Below, in pieces: positions 35,603 through 47,400 of a stretch of DNA of 64,000 bases. Origin of the DNA: Schistosoma mansoni (taxonomy: Eukaryota; Platyhelminthes; Trematoda; Strigeidida; Schistosomatidae); contig NC_031497.1 of assembly GCF_000237925.1 (NCBI RefSeq), forward strand, positions 2,845,295 through 2,909,294. The letters run 5' to 3'. The notes beneath the pieces are model-generated. The model saw only the letters and a program-made list of their open reading frames with translations. It was not told the DNA's origin and did not search any database. Every line of letters begins with the position of its first letter. Position 1 is the stretch's first letter. Position numbers and translations under genes: made by a program.

Positions 35603-36324
35603 TATATAAAAGAAAAGCTTGTTTATTATATTTTCACTTTAAATAATCCCAAGCAATGGAAAATTCGTTCAGTTTTCATTGTAATTCATATCATTTGTTG
35701 GAAATTTTCCAATATAATAAAAGTAATTGTCTGATAAAGCATTGTCTCTGAGATATTTCACCTGTGGTAATGAGGATACATGTGATGCATTTTCATGCTG
35801 ATACATTAATATACATCGAAGATGTATATGCGCTGACATTAGATTCATGTTCTTTCTATACAATTAGGTTACATGATTACATTGGTAGTTTCAGCAAATA
35901 GAAGATCGCGCAAATGAAGGGTCGTTTCAGGAAAACGATCACTTTAAAAAAAATTTAAGTATGATTTTTAGTGAGTTTAATGTTCTGTAATGAAATAAAA
36001 GACAATAAATAGAAATGCATTGATTAATAATAACTTCTCAGTGTAGAAACATCTTATTCGTCATTAAAGTGTAGATAATACTTGTTGACCATCAAAAATT
36101 TTCTCTGATGAATTTCCAATTTAAAAAAAATTTGTCAGGTAGAGGGACTTTTTCTCTAAAGAGGAACTGTGGCTAAATAAGTTAAACCATAGTGACAGTG
36201 AGAAATTAACTCAAATTGAATGAAGATTGACTGAAGTTAGTAAATGTAAATCATATAATGGCAGATTGGTGGTTTGAAATTTATCATATTTTATGATCTT
36301 GAACAGTCTTTTATCCATAGTCTG

Positions 36325-36470
36325 AGGTGGATAACCGTCTCACACTCGACACTGATTGGACTCCAGTGGTCACGGCTTCTCACTAGAACTCCAGGAAATC
36401 ATCTTGGAACTAGTCACTAATGAGAAAATGATTATTAACAGAATGAGGATTTGTGGAGATTGTTGTAATT
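36325..36470 (+). repeat. hammerhead SINE spacer fragment, copy H
   Basis: CACTGGTCAC-like, CTTCTCACTAGAACTCCAGG and GGATTTGTGGAGAT match the non-tRNA segment of copies F and G. No ribozyme remains. Confidence 0.5.
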
Positions 36471-36643
36471 TTGTCAGTTGAACTTGTGAATCTGAAAAAC
36501 GATGTTGTCCAAATGCGGACAAGTCATTTGTTCGGTTCTTAACATTCTCTACTTGGCGGCCTGTTTAAACATCTGGGCTACCTGTTCCTGTTATCTAGAT
36601 ATTTCAACAAGTTATCTAATTTTGTTTGTTTTGATACATCATT

Positions 36644-36925
36644 ATGGCTATTAATCGCAAAACCTATTCAGGTGCGTTTCTGAAAAGTGTACAACCTTTC
36701 GCTGTAAAGGTTACAGAAGGCCCAATCAGAGATATCGTGGTTGCTGGAAATGTGCAGCGAGAAGAATGTACATTATTTAGATGTCGATTGACTGGGTTGC
36801 TAACTCCTAACTGGCGATCACTCAATATTTATCGTCAGGAAGGACGAAGAAGTAAGAAACGGAAACTTGTTGAAGTACTTTGTGCTGAGAATTCTATATT
36901 GTACCAAAAATATAATATTGAATAA
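36644..36925 (+). CDS. hypothetical protein, 93 aa
   Basis: A single open frame MAINRKTYSGAFLKS to YQKYNIE. It is basic in the second half (RQEGRRSKKRKLVEV), mixed in composition and without membrane segments or repeats. An AATAAA overlaps the stop codon region (36921-36926). The base composition is less AT-rich than the flanks, which favours coding. It matches no family I recognise; it could be a complete small gene, one exon of a larger gene, or a retrocopy. Confidence 0.4.
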   Translation: MAINRKTYSGAFLKSVQPFAVKVTEGPIRDIVVAGNVQREECTLFRCRLTGLLTPNWRSLNIYRQEGRRSKKRKLVEVLCAENSILYQKYNIE

Positions 36926-36949
36926 AGCTAATAATAATAATAGTAATAA

Positions 36950-39947
36950 TCGATTATTTCATAACAGATGCCAGTCTTGGTGGAAGCTAACCTCTCCTAA
37001 TCAACATTTTTACGGTGGTGATGTAAGGTATTCTCACTTATAGCAAAATAAATTGTTTTACTCTTATCACAGCTACTGTCGTTTTGAAACTGTAGATTTC
37101 TCGATTCATCTGACAGTTACGTAATGTGGCACTAGTGTTAATTTACACTTTCATTTCAGTATTGATAATAACATAATATATATTCTAAAAATCATTACAG
37201 AATGAACACCAACTTACAGCTGCGATCGAGTTGGTACAGACAGTAATGTAAAATTTTATAAAATAAGGGTTAATTGTTTTAAAAGACATAGTTCATAAAA
37301 ATTTGTCGCAAATCTTTTAATAACATAAAGCATATTATAAAGAAAAGTCCATGAACAACAGTTATAGAATTGTAGAATACAACATTTTTATCCGAGTACA
37401 CACTGCAATACTCATCAGTTTTAAAACCCAGAGTTGTAAGAAGAGCATAAACACTCCGGGAGGCTGGCTTGGGCACAACATCACCAGCATATTGGAATGA
37501 TAAATTCCGCTAAGGAAGCAGAACTTGGGAATCAGTATATTTTGGTGGAAGGACTGAGATATCATATTTGCATATGATAAGTGTAGCATAGGATAGAATA
37601 AAATAAAAAGAGAGAGCGCGGAGCCACAACAAAATCTTCTCTGATGGATCTTTCGTTATATATGTACTTGATTGTTTCGTAATGTATTTATTAAATAAAT
37701 TTGATTTAAACCAATCACTTGTTCTGCATAAATTCCAACAATAACAAAATGAGTAATACATTTAGGGTAAGGTTTGGGATTAACTAGGGATGACATAAAG
37801 GATTCCTAAAATAAGCTTGTAATAAAGTCAGTAGCTAAATTTCATCACAAACGAAAGCTTAAGAAATGTGCACATTTAGCATCAGTGATTACGTATTAGA
37901 AGTATCGACTTTTCTTTTGTCTACCCTTTAGCAAGCAACCCCTCTCATTGGTACATTATAATTCTACAACCTGATTGCTAATAAACCAACTTACATCAAC
38001 CAGTTTAATCCACTGAAATAGTAGTAATAACTTGAGTACATGATATATATATACTCACTAATCATGTTCGACCAAAGACTCATCAAATCAATGACAGATT
38101 CCTGTTTTAAACTTTATCGTACCTCCAACATTTACGTTCCTTACTTAATATTGCATAGTAATGACTGGTGAGTGTTAGATATGTTGAATTGTACTTAACA
38201 ATGAAAAACATAGTGTTAATAGTAACCGTGTTATAGAATTTTAAGTTGGTGAACCCTTTAGTGTCTTATGAAATGTGTTATGCTTAAAACAATCGTTGAA
38301 TTTCAACTAATCTATTAAAAATCATTCAATTCATGCATATGACATAATAACCGCAACACGCAAATCATTATACATGAATTCATGGTGATGAAATATGCAT
38401 ATAATATTAATAAATAATGATGAGTGAGAAAAATTCATATGAAGCGTTACTCTAAGTGTAATACATCAATGAATGATAATTCTTAGTAAATTTGGATTTC
38501 AGGACTCTCGTATCGTCCTAAATTGAATCCTTCAGATAGACGTACCAAGATTCCAGTGTTGACAAATACACTAAGACCTGAACGCAGTACTGAACGATTT
38601 AAACACCAAGGCTTTATACTCTGAGCCACTACTTGCAAACATCCAGTAACTCATTTAACGGGTAGAAAGCTGTTCCACTAATAGTCATAACATAAATATG
38701 ATAAAAGACTTGTAATTAAAAGGGAATACCAAGACAGTCCAATAAAGATACGTATATCCTAAAAGCGACTGATCATTTTCGGATTGAGTACGGATGAAAT
38801 AACACACTATCAAACCACTGACCTCAAGGGCTTAAGGAAAACACTGTACTATCAGATCATTAATTTAAAATCTATTTATCCGTGGTTTCAAATCAAGTTG
38901 ACCATTTGTTCTACCTCAAACTTGGGTGACAAATTCATAGCTTCCTAACAGTACCACGTGAAAATTCGTGTCAAAGGTAGTCAGTAGTAATTACAGGATT
39001 ATGATTAGGTTCGGTGTTTTATAGAGGCTTTTCAGTTTAAGAACAAAGTTATCCTGAAACTATACAAAATCACCAACATTGTTACACCAATAATACGAAT
39101 ACATACATGAATTCATATAAGAGGCAAGTATTGGACAAACCGGTCATAAATGTTTTCTACAAATCTATTGTAATCAATGAAATGATCTTATTCTGATTTT
39201 GTATATACTCATTTTGTCTGAGATATTCGTTTATTTATATCGAAGAATATGAAATTCAAAGCTTTTCTCAATTAACCGGTAAGTGGAATATAACTACTTT
39301 TGAAATCACTGGTTAAGAAAAATATAACAAAGTTGGATGTATGAATATCAACCATTGATAGCCGAGCTTTATTCTGATTTCGATACAGATTAATTTAAAC
39401 TATGTCCATAAACTTTTTATTTGAATTAACCATTAAAATATTGACAACTTTGTACCATTAGGATTCATATGATATTCATATAATAATAAATATAATCAGG
39501 ATGTGACAATATTTTTCTTTTCAAGTGATTCAGTATGTAATAATATGACACATGTATAAGAATGCCCCACGTATCTCAGATAAATATGATACTAAGCAAA
39601 TGCTAAACTTAAAATAAGATATACATAAAATTACAGACCACATTTTAAACGATTTTTTTCATTATCAGTCAGCTGACTCGTCCTTAATAGTGATAGGTAA
39701 CAAAATTTATGAGCAACTCAGCCTTTCACTAGTTAATTAAGTGTTTTCTTCGACGAAAAGTGAATATTCTGTATGTTATGTAAGGTAAGGCATCCGCTTT
39801 GTAGTTCCCAATTTTAAGAGGTATACAAATATTTCATGTCAGCCAAATATTACCTATAGGTCAATTATTCTTTATTGGTTTACTTTCAGATGATCATATT
39901 ACACTATATTCAAAGTGTTTTGTATATTTAGATAAATTTAAAAATAC
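36950..39947. other. non-coding stretch
   Basis: No convincing gene. A possible degraded antisense LTR lies at about 37489-37745 (TGTTGGAAT at one end, ATTCCAATA at the other on the minus strand, AATAAA inside), but no target duplication was found. Confidence 0.35.
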
Positions 39948-40112
39948 TGGCGCGAAACTGGTAAGTGTTGGGTTCGAATCTCGCGAGTGCGGGATCGTGG
40001 ATGCACACTGCTGAGGAGTCCCACAATATGACGAAACGGCCGTCCAGTGCTTCCAGGTTTTCCATGATGGTCTAGCTTCAATTGACTCATGATTCCAACT
40101 ATTAAAAATACT
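39948..40112 (+). repeat. tRNA-derived hammerhead SINE, copy E
   Basis: GGGTTCGAATCTCG (B box) at 39970 is followed by a complete hammerhead and the shared 3' end TGGTCTAGCTTCAATTGACTC. The unit is 5'-truncated at the tRNA part. Confidence 0.75.
40004..40052 (+). ncRNA. hammerhead ribozyme with intact catalytic core
   Basis: CACTG, CTGAGGA, GTCC...TGAC, GAAA, ACGGCCGT, GTC, CAGTG. All core bases fit the consensus; stem II has one mismatch (C opposite U). Predicted cleavage is after C40044. Confidence 0.6.
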
Positions 40113-40475
40113 TGTCGATGAATAACAATATATATATATATATATAGTTTATATCCAGATTTACTTTTGAATAATAATAAGCCAGCTAACCAACGATTGT
40201 ATTGATAATTGTTTTGGTATTTGACGAACCTCTTGAAGGTGGCGATTTGAATAATCTAATTGAAAACAAGTTATTTTTAAGAACACTATCTCACCATGAT
40301 ATCTGGAAGTTTTCTGCATATCTCTTGTCGAGTTGCAAAAGAAGGAAAAAACACAGCTATCCATTACGATTTTCAAGTTGATACTTATTCGTTAAAAAAA
40401 ACAACGATCTTATGTTGTAAACTTATCTTGACACATTTAGAATAAACTTGAACATTAAAAAAACTCCAACAGAGC

Positions 40476-40993
40476 TGTTATATCTTGTGTGCGTGTGCCC
40501 TATTTGATATATGAACGTGATATGACCGCCAATCAGAGAACAGCGAATTATCGATTGAGACAGTGACACACGAAAACCATACGAACAATCTTGAGTACTT
40601 ATCAGTCCTGCTCTCTGACTAGCCCAGCCAGTTAAGTCCAGAACACCAATAACAGCCTATGCAATATTAATCATTGTTCTCAAACATACTGGATTTATAT
40701 ACCAAACAAACTGACCACATCGTACCATAAAATAGAAAATAACATTTGTACAAGATTTGGCCAAACGTGACTGTGAAAAGGTAGGGGGACAGCAATCAAT
40801 AGACTGAGGATAACTAAAGAATGGTAAATCTTATTATAACAGTTTATGGATCAAAATAAAGCTCATAATAAAAGGAACATGAATATGAATAGTTAAGTTA
40901 CTTAACAATTATACAATAGGAAATATACATATTACATTGGTCCACAAATAGTCCTCAAAAGTTACCATTCACAATTCTCCACGGGATACAACA
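40476..40993 (-). mobile_element. solo LTR, TGTTATA family, 5-bp TSD
   Basis: It begins TGTTATA and ends GATACAACA, flanked by AGAGC at 40471-40475 and 40994-40998. It is homologous along most of its length to 16124-16588, with small insertions. A TATATAAA promoter-like site lies on the minus strand. It is a fossil. Confidence 0.8.
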
Positions 40994-41369
40994 AGAGCAA
41001 TATATGGCCTTGCTTGAAAGTAATCGGAAAGTTTTCCATGATACTAGTTTGAAGATTTTTTCTAAACCAAAATTACTATAAAACTTATTCTTTCTTTATA
41101 ATCATATAATAGACTTTAATCGTTGAATGTAATAAGTAACTAGTATATATCATGTTAAATACTATTAATTTAATTAAGGTCATTTTCAATCATTCATATA
41201 TATAGAGAATTTAAATAAAATTTTTTAAACATTTTCAGGTCTTTTAAACATTTTTATAATGATCAATTTGTACTTAGAAACAATTTATTATTTATAAATT
41301 TAATTACTTTTTATTATTATTATAATTTCATTTACAATTATCTATATTTATTAAATTTTAATAAAATAT

Positions 41370-42146
41370 AATTGAAATCACGAGTCAATTGAAGCTAGAC
41401 CATCATGGAAAACCTGGAAGCACTGCTTGACGGCTGTTTCATCTTATCGTGGGACTCCTCAGTAGTGCGCATCAACGATCCCGCCTCGCGAGCGAGATTC
41501 GAATCCAGGACCTATCAGTCTCACGCACGAACGCTTAACCTCTAGACCACTGAGCCGGCATCCAACGGTGTTAATGTCTAATTTCAATCAATCCACGAAG
41601 TTTGAGCAACCGTTCACTAATTGTCTTCAGTGAGTTGATATCTCACAACAGACGTGGTTGAACTCCACTGGTCAATGCTTCTCACTAGAACTCCAGGACA
41701 TGTATCTTGAAGTCAGTTACTAGTGAGCATATGATTATGANNNNNNNNNNNNNNNNNNNNNNNNNNNNNNNNNNNNNNNNNNNNNNNNNNNNNNNNNNNN
41801 NNNNNNNNNNNNNNNNNNNNNNNNNNNNNNNNNNNNNNNNNNNNNNNNNNNNNNNNNNNNNNNNNNNNNNNNNNNNNNNNNNNNNNNNNNNNNNNNNNNN
41901 NNNNNNNNNNNNNNNNNNNNNNNNNNNNNNNNNNNNNNNNGTGCGGTCCTTGGCCCGGCTCGTTTCATACACAACGAACAAGCAATCATGGCTTTCATTC
42001 TCTCAACGTCACACAATGCTTTATTCCGTCCAACTTTCTGTTTTGTCACAAGGGCACTTCTATCACAGTTTTTTGTACTGTCATTTGTCGCAATTCCAAC
42101 GTCAACTAGTAACCAGTGCCGAAATCTCCACAAAACCCCTTCTGAA
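41370..42146 (-). repeat. hammerhead SINE copy F, interrupted by an assembly gap
   Basis: The minus strand holds the shared 3' end (near 41371-41415), a hammerhead (CTGAGGAGTCCC, ATGAAACAG, with three extra bases after GTC), tRNA-like boxes (TGGTCTAGAGGTTAAGCG and GGATTCGAATCTCG) and the spacer segment to about 41740. After the gap the terminal block AAATCTCCACAAAACCCC lies at 42122. The stretch 41941-42120 is not explained by the other copies. Confidence 0.6.
41741..41940. other. assembly gap (200 N)
   Basis: Exactly 200 unknown bases, probably a gap of set size where repeats blocked assembly. Confidence 1.
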
Positions 42147-42200
42147 TAAAATATAAATTATATTTAATTAATTAAAATAATGCATAGTGTCATTGAATAA

Positions 42201-43378
42201 GAATAAGAGAGAATTCAGTGAAGAAAATTTTCTTTTCAACGAAATCATTTACTGAAGCTGTATATTCGTAGATATAGTTTTATGGAAAATATACGTCTAC
42301 TATGAGGCTAGGAAAGATTGCATTAACTGTGGATATATCACTCCAAAAGACACTTCTTTTAAAGTAATCTATAGAGTTAAAGAAACTGGATCGAAGGCGG
42401 GAGGATCGAATCAATATTTTATGCACTGCTGAAGCATTGGCAATCCACGAACTCAAACTTGAACTTTGCGTACAGAAATGATTTGTCCAACTTCTCACCC
42501 TCCCTTGACCCTAATTCCCTTAATGGGTGTGGTCCTAGTTGTTGTTGTTGTTTGTTTTTTCGGCGCTTTGATTATTGATCAGAAGGGGTTTTGTGGAGAT
42601 TTCAGTATTTTCATAGTTGAAATCATGAGTCAATTGAAGCTAGACCACTATGGAAAACCTGAAAGCATTGGAAGGCCGCTTCGTCCTATTATGCAACTCC
42701 TCAGCAGTGTGCATCCATGATCCCGCACTCGCGAGATTCGAACCCAGGACCTACCAGTCTCGCGTGCGAGCAGTGAACAGATAGACCACTGAGCCGGCAT
42801 CCGATGGTGGTAATTTCTAACTTCAACTAATCCACGAAATCTGAGCAACCGTTCACCCATATCTTCAGTGAGTTGATGTCTCACAACAGACGTGGTTGAA
42901 CTCCACTGGTCACTGCTTCCCACTAGAACTCCAGGAAATATCTCTTGAAGTCAGTCACTAGTCAGTATATGATTATAGATCAGAAGGGGTTTTGTGGAGA
43001 TTTCAACTATGAAAATACTTTGATTATTATCAATTTTTTTTAATTACTGTTTTGCATTTTTAACTCCAATCAGTTATTACCTTATACAAGTTTTCTTGAT
43101 TATTATTTAGTCTATTATTATGACCTTTGTGTTTGTCACTTTTCTTCATCTCTATCAATTGGACTATTATTTGACCCATAAATTATTTTCTTCCTTAACC
43201 CTTGATTAGTACATAACCTCATTTGTTATTTATTGTCGAATCAATTTATAATGCAATCTTTCCTAGCCTCGTATAGACATATATTTTCCATATAACTATA
43301 TATACAAATGTACAGCTTAGGTAAATGATTTCATTGAAAACGAAATTTTCTTCGTTGAATTCTCTCTTTTTCTTATTT
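42201..43378. mobile_element. foldback element copy 2 with about 120-bp inverted arms
   Basis: The left arm 42201-42320 (GAGAATTCAGTGAAGAAAAT ... GAAAGATTGCATTA) is inverted at 43252-43378 (TAATGCAATCTTTC ... GTTGAATTCTCTC). The interior matches copy 1 at 19.4-20.2 kb. A hammerhead SINE (copy G) is nested within it. No transposase frame is visible, so it is a non-autonomous element. Confidence 0.7.
42577..43017 (-). repeat. hammerhead SINE copy G with 11-bp TSD and direct terminal repeats
   Basis: CTTTGATTATT at 42566-42576 and 43018-43028 flanks a 441-bp unit. GATCAGAAGGGGTTTTGTGG plus AGATTTC occurs at both ends in the same direction (42577 and 42979). Inside, on the minus strand, are tRNA boxes (GGGTTCGAATCTCG) and a hammerhead with changed core (GAAGC). 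The empty site is seen in the foldback copy at 19.5 kb. Confidence 0.75.
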
Positions 43379-43397
43379 AGTTAATTATTTTTAAATT

Positions 43398-43905
43398 AAT
43401 TTAGTTTATAAGACACCAAGATCAGAATTTTCAATACAAATGTCAAGACAGTTCTATTGTATGGGGCGGAGACGTGGAGAACTACGAAAGCCATCATCCA
43501 GAAGATACGAGTGTTTATTAACAGCTGTCTTCGCAAGATACTTCGGATCCGTTGGTCAGACACTATGAGCAACAACCTACTGTGGGAGAGAACAAACCAG
43601 ATTCGAGAGGAGAAAGAAATCAGGAGGAAGTGCTGGAAGTGGATAGGATACACATTGAGGAAGTCACCCAACTGCGTCACAAGACAAGCCCTCATATGGA
43701 ATCCTGAAGGTCAAAGGAGAAGAGGAAGACCAAAGAACACATTACATCGAGAAATGGAGACAGATATGGGAAGAATGAACAAAAACTGAATAGAACTAGA
43801 AAGGAAGGCCCAGGACAGAGTGGGTTGGAGAATGTTGGTCGGCGGCTTGCGCTCCATTGTGAGTAACAGGCGTAAGTAGATAAGTAAGTTAGTAAGTTGA
43901 CTTAA
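43398..43905 (+). mobile_element. 5'-truncated RTE LINE (copy 4)
   Basis: The open frame 43457-43789 reads [45 protein letters not shown] and [15 protein letters not shown], the C-terminal zone of RTE ORF2. The tail is GTAAGTAGATAAGTAAGTTAG. It shares diagnostic bases with copy 3 and differs from copies 1 and 2, so at least two subfamilies are present. Confidence 0.88.
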
Positions 43906-44474
43906 AAAGTGCTGCATTAGTGCGATTATGGAATCTTCATATAAGTAGTTTGTTCTGTAAACATCCTGTGAACGTACGATACACTTCAAACATCTGAATT
44001 TAAATTTTATAAAAGAAGTATTTCTCTAAATTAATGGACCATGAATTATATAGGATAGATAGAGTGCGGCTAGTAGTGAACTTCAGGATATGCGTTTTGT
44101 TCGAATAAATAACTAGATTTAAGGCGATCCGCCAAAGATGCATACATGTCAACCAAGACTGATCGAATTTCAGTCAAAATATCAACAACAGGATAATCCA
44201 AACCGACTTAAACGAACATGAACGATCGGGAGAAAAATTATTGTAATAATTTTAGTATAACAGCAGGAGTTAAACTGGAAAAAAACATTATGGGCATTTC
44301 TTTTTACAATGGACTAAAGGGAAATCTACAGGTTTACCATGAGTACTCTTTGTAAATTAGACTATGAAGACATTTATAAATTATTAAACATTAAATAAAT
44401 CAAAATACCTTTTCAGAAATTGGTTACTTTCAGCAAATAATTCGTCATCTTTTGAAGAATAGTTATGATTGGAT
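43906..44474. other. 3' flank of CEP76; contains a Smα scrap
   Basis: Non-coding. 44055-44105 resembles the 3' half of an inverted Smα unit (GCGGCTAGTAGTGAACTTCAG, ATATGCGTTTTG). Nothing else is recognised. Confidence 0.35.
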
Positions 44475-47400
44475 TTATATTATAGATTTATATGAACATG
44501 CAAATATAACCCATGTAATAATTGCATTTTCAGCATATGTAATAATGCGTAAACCTAAGGCAAGTTGAACATAATCCCCACGACAGCCTAGTATATCCCG
44601 ACATAGTTGGGAACGTAAACAACTTCGTAATATTCTTTGAGGATTACAATGGAATAGCTGAGAAACAAATTTAGGAGAATGAAAATAAAAATAAAGATAT
44701 TGACAACAAATAAAATTTTATATTGCAAAATTTAATTAAATCGGACAAAGGTGCAACCAAACTAACTATCCAAAGATTCTATCTGTCTCACGGTAGTGAT
44801 AACGCTTCATCATTGTCTTTTAGGTGGTACCGTGAAAATGATTTGATCTAAATAATAAGAGATCATTCTGGATATTCTGAGAATCATTTTAGTCAATAAA
44901 TTAACAAGAAAATCAGTCCATATAGGCTTAGTGGTATTGAGACATTTCATAGTGTACTGTGACCAGATTTATATAGTGATGTTTCCTATGTAGAAGTTAT
45001 TTTCAACAAAAATCACATCATCACATCCAAGGTAATAATCAACGCTGATTAAAAGGTGAAATTTACAGTTTACAAGTAAAAATTAATCTGATAATTCCAT
45101 GGCTTATAAATAGCTCGACTGTTCTGCATCCTAGGGTTGATGTTTACTCTGGGACTCCAACCAAGTGCCGTTCATAGACGAACTTTATAATTTTCAAGTT
45201 CATAATGATTTATTTACGTTGAGGCCATTTCTTGTCTATAGTTTTGCAACTCTTCTCGCAGATACTTACTTGGAGCTGAAAACAGTATCTAATTGTTGTA
45301 TAGATTAGTGAGAATTGCTTTGGTATTCTTTTAAACTGGATTATTTTAAGTATATTGGCGGCTTTTCACTTCAGTCATATAAATCACTCATTTCTAACTT
45401 CAGGTTGTTTTGCTAAAACGACTTAGATATAATTCCCTCAAAAAATCTCTATAAAACTTGTGTGACATTGCTGAAAGACTAGACACTAGTTAATCTTCAT
45501 TGTAATTATAGAATTTTCTTATCAACATACTTACCTAGTTAACCATTAACGTGAAAGTCACAAATAGGTTAACTAATTTTGATTAATATTTATTTTTATA
45601 TACTACTATGAAGATTATATGTTACCAATATTCAATTAACATTATTCTAAATGAACAATGTTAGCTGAAACAGAATTAGTATGGAAATTTCAATTCTAAA
45701 CAAGAATGCTGCAGTGAACAAGAAGACGAGTGAGGGCACTTGAATATATGTGAGCACAAAACTACAGAATATTTCACTAAAATCTGATAACCATACAGTA
45801 AACAGTTGATTTGCAAACTATTAATCAATTGTCTCAATCTTGACTGTTTCTTCTGTAAATATTAGTCCATCGTCTCTGATTTCATTGTTCACACATTTTC
45901 ATACCAGTTACATTCCGTTCCCTTTCTTTCTTTATCGATCTTTTGCTAAAATACATTCTATGCCTGAGCATCACCATATACTACTTATGCGGATATAAGT
46001 AACCCATAACACAAAACTATATGAAGTAATAACAGAGTGTTTTCATATCGTTTGACAGGCATTTTCGTGATAAAGAAAAATCATAAACTTAGAAAACAAA
46101 GTGGTTTATTTAAATGTGGATTAAGATTGAATAAATCAAACATTCAGTAATTTATTTAGTAATTTAAAAGATTGACAACTAGAAAACAAAGCCTATATAT
46201 CTATTCAGTAATCTTTAGTCCTCAACTTTGTCTAAACTAATACTCAAGTATGAACAAAACAACTCTTTAATTTTTGCAAACCCTTGGACTTAATAATTTT
46301 AAATACAATGCTAATTGATTTTTTTTCGATTCCCTGTTGTTGAAATCCACTTAACAGTTCTGCCTAAATGGTAAAATGTTTAAGGAAGTATATAATCTTA
46401 GTTAAGAATAATTTAAACTTTAATTTGTCACACATGTTCTAGGTTTTTCAAATTAATTGAACAAACTGGTCGAAAAGACAAGTGTTTTGGCTTATCCCAA
46501 TGGTGCCACCGCTTTTCGAACTTAAGTCTTTTAAAACACTAACAATTTAAAGTGAATACAGACTTCAAGAAAGATTGTTTTAAAAATAATGTAATGAATA
46601 GGACTCTATTCAAGCAAATATTTGATAAGAAGAAATCTAAGTAACTAGAAACTATAAGATAAACTGTAAGAAACAGGATGGTTGACTGATTACTTCACCC
46701 ATAATTAATTAGTTAAATTTATTATATCCAGAATGATTTGGAATCTTTATATTTAGTCAAGATTAACTTAATCAACTTCACCTTAATACACGTTCAGAGC
46801 ACTTTGACATCTAATATTTATGATAACTCGAAGTATTAAGTACCAGTTTTTAATTGATAAAATCATATAATAATGAGCAGAGATAGATGGTGGCAAGCAG
46901 TGGAATACAAGACACGCGTTTTGTCCTATTCAGGACTCATCAGTTGGATGTGCCTGTATCCCAGAGTTGATGCTCACTACAGGATTCGAACTCAGTAACG
47001 TTCGTTTCAAACGCCATCACAATTTAATAATGATTCATATAAGAACTTTCGGTAATTAAAGAATAATTCTAACATTAATATTTATAGATGTTCTATTAAA
47101 GTTTACCTGAACTGGATAAGATTTGAATGTAAAATCTTTAGGTATATGACAATGAATTGGTGACATAATCAAATCATTCTCTAGTACTTCATGTACTTGT
47201 ACAATTTTATCATTATGATCATAATTTGATAATGTTTTTTGATCTGCTTCATATTTAGCAATCAAAGGTAATAATAATTGTTCCAGTTTATTATCCCATT
47301 TCCATGTGATATGATTATTACATTTTAATTTTTCCATACGCCAACTATCGGCTAAACGACGTAAGGATTCACGACATTGTACAGTAATCTCATCTACAGA

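Noticed and set aside
37489-37745. Possible antisense LTR with ends TGTTGGAAT and ATTCCAATA
   Set aside because: No flanking duplication and no second copy in the window.
41685-42156. Open frames spanning the N stretch
   Set aside because: They exist only because unknown bases carry no stops.
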